The notes beneath the pieces are model-generated. The model was not told where the DNA came from and did no database searches. It was given only the letters and a program-made list of their open reading frames with translations. The translations under genes were made by a program, and so were the position numbers. Positions 14,553-21,490 of a DNA stretch of 51,305 nt are shown here, piece after piece (positions within the stretch are counted from its first letter, which is position 1; every line of letters begins with the position of its first letter). The stretch comes from Alistipes sp. (GTDB taxonomy: Bacteria > Bacteroidota > Bacteroidia > Bacteroidales > Rikenellaceae): NCBI GenBank assembly GCA_017451685.1, contig JAFTNV010000021.1, forward strand, positions 1 through 51,305, read 5' to 3'.

Positions 14553-15914
14553 CTACTCCAAGATAGCATCCAAGCGGTTGTGTATGCTCTGGCGGAGCTC
14601 GCGCAGCTTGTCTATGGTCGTGCGGTTCTTGGGCTTAACGAAGTTGCACGAGCCCTTAAACTTCTGCCACAGGCGCATATAGTTCCACACGAGGATAAAC
14701 ATGAAGGGGAATGCTACGAAGTAGCCGAAGGCCCACCAGAAGCCCGCAAATATCCATAGCAGTGCCGTGGGTATAAGCTGACATATAGGCACCGACACGA
14801 AGGCGCTCACGGCCACGTTGAACGAGCTGATGAACATCTGATCCTTGATGAGTGCTTTGGTGAATATGCGCGGGATGACGAAGAGCAAGCCCGTAGGTAT
14901 TATCGAGATGATAAAGAGGGGCAGCAACACTAACAGACCCAAGCCACGGAGTATGGGGGCCTCGATACCCGGGTTATGGACAAAGAGCCAGTCGCGGATG
15001 CCGAGCTTCTTGCACTCCTCGGCGAGGTGAAGCGTATCCTTATATATCGTCTTAAGCTCGTCGTCATGCTCCTCGCGGGCGCGCTCCAAGTTGTCTACGA
15101 ACTTCTGGTCGGCACGTAGGCGTGAGGGCAGGAAGCGATGCTTGAAGCCGTGGCGCTTGGCGTACTTCGTGCCGTAGCCCGTCTCGCGGAGGTAGTCGAT
15201 AGCCTCGTAGTTCTCGAGGTCGTCGATATGTAGCATCATCTCCTGTATCTTCGTGCGCACGATGTTGTTTATCTCGACCATCGTCTCACGCGGCGACTCC
15301 TTATAACGCTCGTAGTATGGCTTGAGCGATATGGGCTCGCCAAACTTAATAAGCATCTCGGTGCGGGCGTGGAAGTAGTTCGAGTAGTGGTTGCACGAGG
15401 GTAGTATCATCACATCCTCCTTGAACTCCATCTTCTCGGCAGCACCAAAGGCTATGCGCAGGTAGCCAATCTTGAAGTTACCGAGCCAACGCTTATCTTG
15501 GTGGTCGGCCTCGGGGTATAGCATGACCGTCTCACCGTCGGTGAGTGCCTGACCTGCGGCGTCGAGTGTCGCCTGATTGTTGCCTATGGCACCGAAGCCC
15601 TCGTGGCTCATGCGGTATGCCGGAAGCAGACCCATGGCGCGTAGTGCCTTGTTGAATATGGGGTTCTTGAATACGTTGGCACGTGCGAGGAAGTTCATGC
15701 GACGATCCGTGAGCATAAGACATACGCACAGGGGGTCGTTAAGACAGTTCTGGTGGTTCGACACCACAACAACAGGAGTACCATTCTCGGGAACATTCTC
15801 CAAGCCTACGATATGCTCCTTGCGGAAGTATAATCCCGAGTTAACATATTGCAGATACAATCGAAAAGCCTTCAAAAATAGGGAGTGTTCTCTGGGTTTA
15901 AGGTCTCTCTTCAT
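14553..15914 (-). CDS. PlsC-domain 1-acyl-glycerol-3-phosphate-type acyltransferase
   Basis: This is a membrane-associated glycerophospholipid acyltransferase. The 453-residue product has the LPLAT motif SNHQNCLNDPL (NHx4D) near residue 55 and an EADHQDKRWLGNFKIGYLRIAFGAA segment for substrate binding. The C-terminal third holds several hydrophobic helices (about residues 330-430). It is longer than plain PlsC (about 250), so it belongs to a Bacteroidota-type extended family with a C-terminal membrane domain; exact acceptor unknown. The start at 15914 (MKRDLKPREH) is preferred over 16052 because a -7 box lies at 15940-15947, inside the longer frame. It is isolated between repeats and rpsU. 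Confidence 0.85.
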   Translation of the reverse strand: MKRDLKPREHSLFLKAFRLYLQYVNSGLYFRKEHIVGLENVPENGTPVVVVSNHQNCLNDPLCVCLMLTDRRMNFLARANVFKNPIFNKALRAMGLLPAYRMSHEGFGAIGNNQATLDAAGQALTDGETVMLYPEADHQDKRWLGNFKIGYLRIAFGAAEKMEFKEDVMILPSCNHYSNYFHARTEMLIKFGEPISLKPYYERYKESPRETMVEINNIVRTKIQEMMLHIDDLENYEAIDYLRETGYGTKYAKRHGFKHRFLPSRLRADQKFVDNLERAREEHDDELKTIYKDTLHLAEECKKLGIRDWLFVHNPGIEAPILRGLGLLVLLPLFIISIIPTGLLFVIPRIFTKALIKDQMFISSFNVAVSAFVSVPICQLIPTALLWIFAGFWWAFGYFVAFPFMFILVWNYMRLWQKFKGSCNFVKPKNRTTIDKLRELRQSIHNRLDAILE

Positions 15915-15939
15915 ACTCTTGTTATTAAGTTTGATAGCC

Positions 15940-15947
15940 CAAAGGTA
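15940..15947 (-). promoter_or_regulatory. -7 box for the PlsC-domain gene
   Basis: The minus strand reads TACCTTTG, 25 bases upstream of the chosen start codon. It rules out the longer frame beginning at 16052. Confidence 0.55.
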
Positions 15948-16038
15948 GGAAAAATTAACCAATTTACATAATATGAGTGGTCTGTTTTGGAAATAATAGG
16001 TATTTATGCTTATCAATTTAGGAATGATATAAAATATC

Positions 16039-16067
16039 GAGGGGCCGACCATTAAGGCCAGCCCCTC
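16039..16067 (-). terminator. Terminator hairpin after rpsU
   Basis: Seven perfect outer pairs (GAGGGGC at 16039-16045 with GCCCCTC at 16061-16067) extend inward with a GGCC/GGCC-like stem around ATTAA. Read on the minus strand it is followed by ATATTTTAT, a weak T-rich tail. It lies 22 bases after the rpsU stop and upstream of the acyltransferase promoter. Confidence 0.7.
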
Positions 16068-16089
16068 TACTTCTTAAGAGATTGTTGTA

Positions 16090-16281
16090 CTACTCCTCCT
16101 GACGGTAGGTGTGCTCAACGTAGATAGCGTGCTGCATAGCCTCACGCTTAGCGATTGAGGGCTTTGTGAAGTACTGACGACGACGAAGCTCCTTCAAAAC
16201 GCCTGTACGCTCATACTTTCTCTTAAACTTCTTGAGGGCGCGCTCGATGTTCTCTCCCTCCTTTACGGGCATGATAATCAT
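16090..16281 (-). CDS. rpsU: 30S ribosomal protein bS21
   Basis: bS21 is a small basic protein of the 30S platform near the anti-Shine-Dalgarno end of 16S rRNA. The 63-residue product is full length: IMPVKEGENIERALKKFKRKYERTGVLKELRRRQYFTKPS is the typical core. In Bacteroidota bS21 helps to hide the anti-Shine-Dalgarno, and in Flavobacterium the rpsU mRNA itself carries a strong Shine-Dalgarno used for autoregulation (known from the literature). Here the bases before the start (minus strand TTAAAAAAAGAATAAGATT) show no strong Shine-Dalgarno. The translation start could be the first or the fourth codon (both Met). Confidence 0.95.
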   Translation of the reverse strand: MIIMPVKEGENIERALKKFKRKYERTGVLKELRRRQYFTKPSIAKREAMQHAIYVEHTYRQEE

Positions 16282-16464
16282 AATCTTATTCTTTTTTTAA
16301 TATTAATATTCGTTGTTATTTTGCCACTTCAAGCAGCCTGCCTTATCAATGGCCTCCCTTTATGGCCTCCCTTTCTTCCTTCCTTTATTTACGACTGCTC
16401 TTCATTCACGGCTTCTTCTTCGTTGCCTCCGCCCACCTTGTGGCCTCGGGCTCTTAGTCTTCAT
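16282..16464. other. Intergenic region with pyrimidine-rich tract and short direct repeat
   Basis: The 183 bases upstream of rpsU hold a long pyrimidine-rich plus strand, which is purine-rich in any rpsU leader RNA. A 12-base direct repeat ATGGCCTCCCTT occurs at 16349-16360 and 16362-16373. No clear -7 box for rpsU was found. The region may form an rpsU leader or the downstream tail of the HhH gene. Confidence 0.4.
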
Positions 16465-17535
16465 CTACTCGGGGTGTGTACCGAAATCGAGATAGGGAGC
16501 GATGCGTGCTGCCTCCTCCTCGGAAAATATGTCATCCTCAATCATCTCTTCTACGGTACTCCAACCTCCTTTCAATTCCCTATGGTTAATAATGCGCCTG
16601 AGCATGCGGTTCGATAAATATGGGTGAACCTCCAACTCTTTTGGGCTTGCAAAGTTAATACATATTTTTTTAATTTCAGCACTGTCACAGTAAATTTGTG
16701 ATGAAAATAGCTGAAAATTATCCTCCGTGACGGTTGCAAGCTCTAAAAGTTGCTCCGCGGAGTGGTAGCCACCAAGGAGCTCTCGATAACGTAGGATGTG
16801 TACCACGCTCTTGGAACCTATGCCACGTAGCGATACGAGCGTTGCGGAGTCGGCGCTGTTGATATCCACGGGGAGCGTTATCTTCGGTCGGGCGTATGTA
16901 GGCTCCGCAGGGCGCTCGGGGAAGATGATATAGGGCTCGAGGCGTGCTGCCATTGCGGAGTCTACGGCATAGCATTCGGCAAACTCCTCCATCGTGCGGT
17001 AGCCACCAATCATGTCGCGGTAGCGGATGACGAGGTCGGCCTGGCGCGATGTGAAGCCTATGGCGCGAAGATATGCCGTACCTACGCTGTCGAGGCTGAA
17101 GGGGAGCAGTATGGTGGTGTCGATGTGCGATGTAGGCTCGGTATTGGCGGGGGTTTTTATGCGATACTTGTCACCTATATTTATATAAGGCTCTAAGGCG
17201 AAGTACATCGAGTCGGTCATGCCGTAGCATAGCGCCACATCCTCCTTCACGCGAAATACCTTGCCCGCCTCGCGCCAGCGTATGATGCCCACGGCGATGC
17301 GCCGCTCTACGCCCGCCTCAATCATCGTGCGATAATCTGCAATGTTGGGGTCGAAGGGGTGTAATTTTCTTTCGAGCGTGTCGCTCGTGGTGTCGTGGGT
17401 GTATTGTTGTTGCGGGGTGCCGTCGTAGTCGTAGCTGTCGTGCGGGCGCGCTACGATGAATAGTAGCACGACGATGAGCAATAGCGGTATGAGCCACACT
17501 ACGCCACGAAGTTTCTCTCTGTTCTCCGGCATCAT
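16465..17535 (-). CDS. ComEA-like protein with four helix-hairpin-helix repeats
   Basis: The 356-residue product has a short N-terminal cytoplasmic end and one transmembrane helix (about residues 11-29, WLIPLLLIVVLLFIVA). A linker and four ComEA-type helix-hairpin-helix units follow: the first around FDPNIADYRTMIEAGVE, then FSLDSVGTAYLRAIGF, INSADSATLVSLRGIG and INFASPKELEVHPYLS. These bind DNA backbone without sequence specificity; in ComEA they capture DNA in the periplasm for natural transformation. Bacterial ComEA usually has one such domain, so the four-unit form is an expanded Bacteroidota variant. The start is three bases after the ubiD-type stop, so it is the last gene of the lon-kds run. 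Confidence 0.8.
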   Translation of the reverse strand: MMPENREKLRGVVWLIPLLLIVVLLFIVARPHDSYDYDGTPQQQYTHDTTSDTLERKLHPFDPNIADYRTMIEAGVERRIAVGIIRWREAGKVFRVKEDVALCYGMTDSMYFALEPYINIGDKYRIKTPANTEPTSHIDTTILLPFSLDSVGTAYLRAIGFTSRQADLVIRYRDMIGGYRTMEEFAECYAVDSAMAARLEPYIIFPERPAEPTYARPKITLPVDINSADSATLVSLRGIGSKSVVHILRYRELLGGYHSAEQLLELATVTEDNFQLFSSQIYCDSAEIKKICINFASPKELEVHPYLSNRMLRRIINHRELKGGWSTVEEMIEDDIFSEEEAARIAPYLDFGTHPE

Positions 17536-17538
17536 ACG

Positions 17539-19311
17539 TTACCACTCGGCACCATCCGAGAGTTGTAGTTTGTGGTAGCGACGCGAGGGCGACTCTATAA
17601 ACTCACCGAGGGCATACTCCTGCCAGCGCCTGTCGACAAGCTCTATCGTTTCGACGGACGATGTCACTACGTTTGGAAAGCGCGATGGGTTTGTGCCACG
17701 CCCCGGGCGCTTTGAGCGGGCATCGATAATCATTTTACCATCGAGAATCGTGATGTCGCGTATGGGGTCGGTGTTTGCTGCCGCTATCCATAGCATCTCG
17801 GCACCACTTAAGCCCTCCGCGCCACGGTCGAAGAGAACGATATATTTTGCTCCTTGAGCGCTGCTTATTAATGATTGAATGTCAGTATCTTTGTCCTCCC
17901 CGTGCTCGGTAAATATTGTTGCTATGAGGTTGGCTGTGTCTGCCACCTCGCCCTGTGTGTCAACGTTTGTGAGGTCTATGGCGAGCTTCGCGCCGTAGCC
18001 CTTTTCGGGGGCAGAGTGGTCGAGGACATCGAGGATGCCTTCGGAGAATATAAGGTCGCGATGAAGGTCTACACCGCGTAATAGACCGAGCATGGCATCC
18101 GTCGAGCGTATATCCACCTCTGCGGGGGCGATAAGCATATACTTGTTAAACATCATCTGCCCTGCACCCCATAGTCCCTGCGCCACCTTCGCTGCCTGGC
18201 CGTCGTAGCGCTTCTCGATAGATACCATGGCTATGTTGTGTGCCGTGCCCTCCATGGGCATGTAGAGGTCGCGCACCTCGGGCTGTATGGCAAGGCGTAT
18301 AGGCGCGAGGAATATGCGCTCCGTGGCCTTGGCGATGTAGGCATCCTCCATGGGGGGTATGCCGACGATGGTGGCAGGGTAGATGGCATCGCGACGTGAG
18401 GTTATGGCCTCGACGTGGAAGCGCGGGTATAGGTCGGTGAGCGAGTAGAACCCCGTATGGTCGCCAAAGGCACCCTCCACCGCAAGCTCCTCCTCGGGGT
18501 CAACGTAACCCTCGATGACAAAGTCGGCATCCGCGGGCACCCAGATGTCGTTTGTTAGCGACTTGACCATCTCCACCGGTCGCTGGCGCAGCATGCCCGC
18601 CAGCAGCATCTCGTCCATATTGTCGGGCATGGGTGCCGTCGCGGAGTATATATATGCGGGGTCGCCACCAAGCACTACGCTTATAGGCATACGACGCCCG
18701 AGGCGCTTGTAGCCGTCGTAGTGGCGCGCACCGGTCTTATGCTTGTGCCAGTGCATGCCCGTGGTGTGGCTGTCGAATATCTGCATGCGATACATGCCGA
18801 GGTTGGGGATGCCCGTCTCGGGGTCGAGGGTCGCAACCATAGGCAGCGTGACGAAGGGGCCACCGTCGTGTGGCCATGAGGTGAGTATCGGCAGTCGTCG
18901 CAGGTCGGCATCCTCGCCACGCCATACGACCTCCTGACATCTACCTCTCCCCGAGCGCTTCTTCGGAAACCACTTGGCTACATCGCTAAGCAGGGGCAAC
19001 ATCTTGAGCTTATCCCATAGCGATGCCTTGGGCGACATGACGCCCTTCACGAGCGTGTCTATGCGGCGCGTGATGTCGTCGAGTTCCTCGACGCCAAAGG
19101 CCATGGCCATGCGCTTGTCCGAGCCCATCATATTCATAAGCACGGGGTAGTCCGTGCCCGTATTCTCAAATAGGAGCGCCTTGCCACCACCCTCGCTCTT
19201 AGACTCACGGTCGGTAATCTCGCATATCTCGTAGCGCGTGTCTACACGTGCGGTGATGCGCTTCAATTCGCCCGCAGCCTCTAACCTATGGATGAACTCA
19301 CGAAGGGTCAT
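17539..19311 (-). CDS. UbiD-family decarboxylase (menaquinone-type)
   Basis: The family removes carboxyl groups from aromatic or unsaturated acids with prenylated FMN made by UbiX. The 590-residue protein starts TLREFIHRLEAAGELKRI. It has the UbiD N-terminal domain (ENTGTDYPVLMNMMGSDKRMAMAFGV) and the active-site half with EGAFGDHTGFYS and YPATIVGIPPMEDAYI. Members of this length in Bacteroidota are usually annotated as menaquinone biosynthesis decarboxylases; the substrate is not shown by sequence alone. UbiX is not in the window. It follows kdsD after only two bases, so it shares the operon though its pathway differs. Confidence 0.85.
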   Translation of the reverse strand: MTLREFIHRLEAAGELKRITARVDTRYEICEITDRESKSEGGGKALLFENTGTDYPVLMNMMGSDKRMAMAFGVEELDDITRRIDTLVKGVMSPKASLWDKLKMLPLLSDVAKWFPKKRSGRGRCQEVVWRGEDADLRRLPILTSWPHDGGPFVTLPMVATLDPETGIPNLGMYRMQIFDSHTTGMHWHKHKTGARHYDGYKRLGRRMPISVVLGGDPAYIYSATAPMPDNMDEMLLAGMLRQRPVEMVKSLTNDIWVPADADFVIEGYVDPEEELAVEGAFGDHTGFYSLTDLYPRFHVEAITSRRDAIYPATIVGIPPMEDAYIAKATERIFLAPIRLAIQPEVRDLYMPMEGTAHNIAMVSIEKRYDGQAAKVAQGLWGAGQMMFNKYMLIAPAEVDIRSTDAMLGLLRGVDLHRDLIFSEGILDVLDHSAPEKGYGAKLAIDLTNVDTQGEVADTANLIATIFTEHGEDKDTDIQSLISSAQGAKYIVLFDRGAEGLSGAEMLWIAAANTDPIRDITILDGKMIIDARSKRPGRGTNPSRFPNVVTSSVETIELVDRRWQEYALGEFIESPSRRYHKLQLSDGAEW

Positions 19312-19313
19312 GA

Positions 19314-19934
19314 TTATCTGTTGTTTTCCTCGTTCATCTTTATGCGTCGCTCGATGTAGCCTCCCGGGTGTAGCTGCGCGAAGTCAGCACACTGGAAGCC
19401 TCGCATGTGCATGAGCACCGTGGCTATGGCATCGCCCATGGCGAGCTGTGCCGTTGTCGACGAGGTGGGCACGATGTCGAGCACGCAGTCCTCAGTCTGC
19501 ACCATGATGTTTAGGAGTACATTGGCATGGCGTGCTAACGACGATGAGGCATTGCCCGTCATGGCTATCAGCGTGTTGTTGTTACGCTCGGCATACTCCA
19601 CCACGGCACGTAGCTCGTCCGTCTCGCCCGAATATGATAGGGCGATGACAACATCTCCCGCGGCAATGATGCCGAGGTCGCCGTGCGATGCCTCTGCGGG
19701 GTGGAGAAATATCGTCGGCGTGCCCGTGCTTGTCAGCGTGGCTGCTATCTTGCGTGCTATGATGCCCGACTTACCCATGCCTGTGATGACAACCTTGCCC
19801 GTGCAGTTGTATATGGCCTCCACGGCTGCGATGAAGCTGTCGTCGAGCGACTCGGCAAGGAGCGTGAGGGTGTCAACCTCGGTATGTATCATCTTGCGAC
19901 CTACGGCAAGTAATTCGTCGTGTTGGAATGTCAT
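19314..19934 (-). CDS. kdsD: Arabinose-5-phosphate isomerase, SIS domain only
   Basis: KdsD converts ribulose-5-phosphate to arabinose-5-phosphate, the first Kdo-specific step. The 206-residue product is the catalytic SIS domain with VVITGMGKSGIIARKIAATL and LHPAEASHGDLG. The family signature AMGDAIATVLMHMRGFQCADFAQLHPGG lies near the end. The two CBS domains of enterobacterial KdsD (about 328 residues) are absent, as in the Bacteroides fragilis enzyme that I recall as a minimal SIS-only form. Regulation by CBS ligands is therefore not possible here. It lies 12 bases after kdsA in kdsB-kdsA-kdsD. Confidence 0.92.
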   Translation of the reverse strand: MTFQHDELLAVGRKMIHTEVDTLTLLAESLDDSFIAAVEAIYNCTGKVVITGMGKSGIIARKIAATLTSTGTPTIFLHPAEASHGDLGIIAAGDVVIALSYSGETDELRAVVEYAERNNNTLIAMTGNASSSLARHANVLLNIMVQTEDCVLDIVPTSSTTAQLAMGDAIATVLMHMRGFQCADFAQLHPGGYIERRIKMNEENNR

Positions 19935-19946
19935 CTCTATATCGGT

Positions 19947-20702
19947 TTATAGTAGTTTGCTTATCGTCGTTTTTAGTTCTGCGAGGGGGAGCATGTTGCT
20001 GCCGTCACATAGGGCGCGCTGTGGCTCGGGGTGCACCTCGAAGAAGTATCCGTTGGCACCAAAGGCCTTGGCGGCAAGCGCCATCGCGGGGATATACTCG
20101 CTGTTGCCACTCGTCACACCCTCGCCACCTCCCGGGCGCTGCACCGAGTGTGTGCAGTCCATGACTACGGTCGGGGCTATACGTCGCATGTCGGCAATGT
20201 TGCGGAAGTCGACAACGAGATTGTTGTAGCCATACATGTTACCGCGCTCTGTGAGCCATACATCCGTAGCACCGCTCTCTAACGCCTTGGTGTAGGGGTG
20301 GCGCATATCCTCGCCCGAGAGGAACTGCGCCTTCTTGATGTTTAGTGTCTTTCCTGTGCGTGCTGCCGCCACGATAAGGTCTGTCTGGCGACATAGGAAT
20401 GCCGGTATCTGAAGGATGTCGACAACCTCGGCTACGGGTGCTGCCTGCCACGCCTCGTGTATGTCGGTGAGGGTGCGCAGACCATACTTCGACGATATGT
20501 CGCCAAGCATCCTCAGCCCTCGCTCCATGCCCACACCGCGGAACGACGTTAGCGACGTGCGGTTAGCCTTGTCGAACGAGGCCTTGAATACGATGTCGAT
20601 GCCGAGGTCGCGGTTTATCTCCACGATGGCACGCGCCACCTCATCGAGGAGCTCGTAGCTCTCGATGACACATGGCCCTGCTATAAACTTTGTATTGCTC
20701 AC
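19947..20702 (-). CDS. kdsA: 3-deoxy-8-phosphooctulonate synthase, metal-dependent class
   Basis: KdsA condenses phosphoenolpyruvate with arabinose-5-phosphate to give Kdo-8-phosphate. The 251-residue protein has IAGPCVIES at the start and VFKASFDKANRTS. The four residues corresponding to the metal ligands of the Aquifex enzyme are present at the same numbers, Cys11, His185, Glu222 and Asp233 (numbers of the Aquifex enzyme from memory). It is thus the metal-dependent class, unlike the Asn-containing metal-independent E. coli enzyme. Length is slightly short of the usual 265-285. Neighbours kdsB (8-base gap) and kdsD (12-base gap) complete the CMP-Kdo pathway. Confidence 0.96.
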   Translation of the reverse strand: MSNTKFIAGPCVIESYELLDEVARAIVEINRDLGIDIVFKASFDKANRTSLTSFRGVGMERGLRMLGDISSKYGLRTLTDIHEAWQAAPVAEVVDILQIPAFLCRQTDLIVAAARTGKTLNIKKAQFLSGEDMRHPYTKALESGATDVWLTERGNMYGYNNLVVDFRNIADMRRIAPTVVMDCTHSVQRPGGGEGVTSGNSEYIPAMALAAKAFGANGYFFEVHPEPQRALCDGSNMLPLAELKTTISKLL

Positions 20703-20710
20703 AATCCTAA

Positions 20711-21481
20711 CTATAGTCTATTCTCGCTGTTACTCTCCAAGAGGGCCTCGGCACGTGCCAAGTCCTCGGGCGTATCTATGCCTATGCTCTCGTCGTCGGT
20801 CACGGCCACGGCTATGCGATAGCCATGCTCGAGCCATCTGAGCTGCTCCAACATCTCCGCGCCCTCTAACTTGCCAGCCTCAAGTCGCGTGACACGCCTC
20901 AGTACATCACCCCTGAAGGCGTAGATGCCCACATGCTTCAAGTAGTTGTGATGCTCAAGCCACGCCCCACGCTCATGGTCACGGATGAAGGGTATCACCG
21001 CGCGTGAGAAGTATAGCGCCCTGCCCAAGGCGTCGCGCACAACCTTCACATTGTTGGGACTCTCAACCGCCGCCATGCCCTCATCCCTGCGAAAGGGACG
21101 GGCAAGCGTGGCAATCTCGACATCCTCCGCTGCGAAGCATCCCACAAGAGCCTCAATCTGCTCCCTGCGGATGAAGGGCTCGTCGCCCTGCACGTTGACC
21201 ACAATGTCGTAGTCGCCACCCACCGTGTCGAGGGCCTCGGCACAGCGATCCGTGCCACAGCGGTGTGTCGTGGATGTCATCACCACACGTCCACCAAAGG
21301 CCTCGACAGCAGCACGTATGCGCTCGTTGTCGGTGGCAACGACAACATCTGTCACCGCCCCCGCCACACGGCGATATACGCGCTCGATGATGCTCACACC
21401 CCCGAGCTTCGCTAAGGGCTTGCCCTCGAAGCGCGTTGAGGCGTAACGTGCCGGGATGATGGCTAACGTGCGTGGTGTCAT
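20711..21481 (-). CDS. kdsB: 3-deoxy-manno-octulosonate cytidylyltransferase
   Basis: KdsB activates Kdo with CTP to CMP-Kdo for transfer to lipid A. The 256-residue protein shows the nucleotidyltransferase signature IIPARYASTRFEGKPLAKLGG at the N-terminus. It also has HRCGTDRCAEA, the metal-binding VNVQGDEPFI and GIYAFRGDVLRRV. It is full length. It is placed directly after lon (10-base gap) and before kdsA. The downstream product feeds the lipid A steps encoded by lpxC/fabZ and lpxA 7 kb away. Confidence 0.96.
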   Translation of the reverse strand: MTPRTLAIIPARYASTRFEGKPLAKLGGVSIIERVYRRVAGAVTDVVVATDNERIRAAVEAFGGRVVMTSTTHRCGTDRCAEALDTVGGDYDIVVNVQGDEPFIRREQIEALVGCFAAEDVEIATLARPFRRDEGMAAVESPNNVKVVRDALGRALYFSRAVIPFIRDHERGAWLEHHNYLKHVGIYAFRGDVLRRVTRLEAGKLEGAEMLEQLRWLEHGYRIAVAVTDDESIGIDTPEDLARAEALLESNSENRL

Positions 21482-21490
21482 CGTGTTATA

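Noticed and set aside
15915-16052. 46-residue N-terminal extension of the PlsC-domain protein
   Set aside because: Contains the gene's own -7 box and approaches the rpsU terminator.
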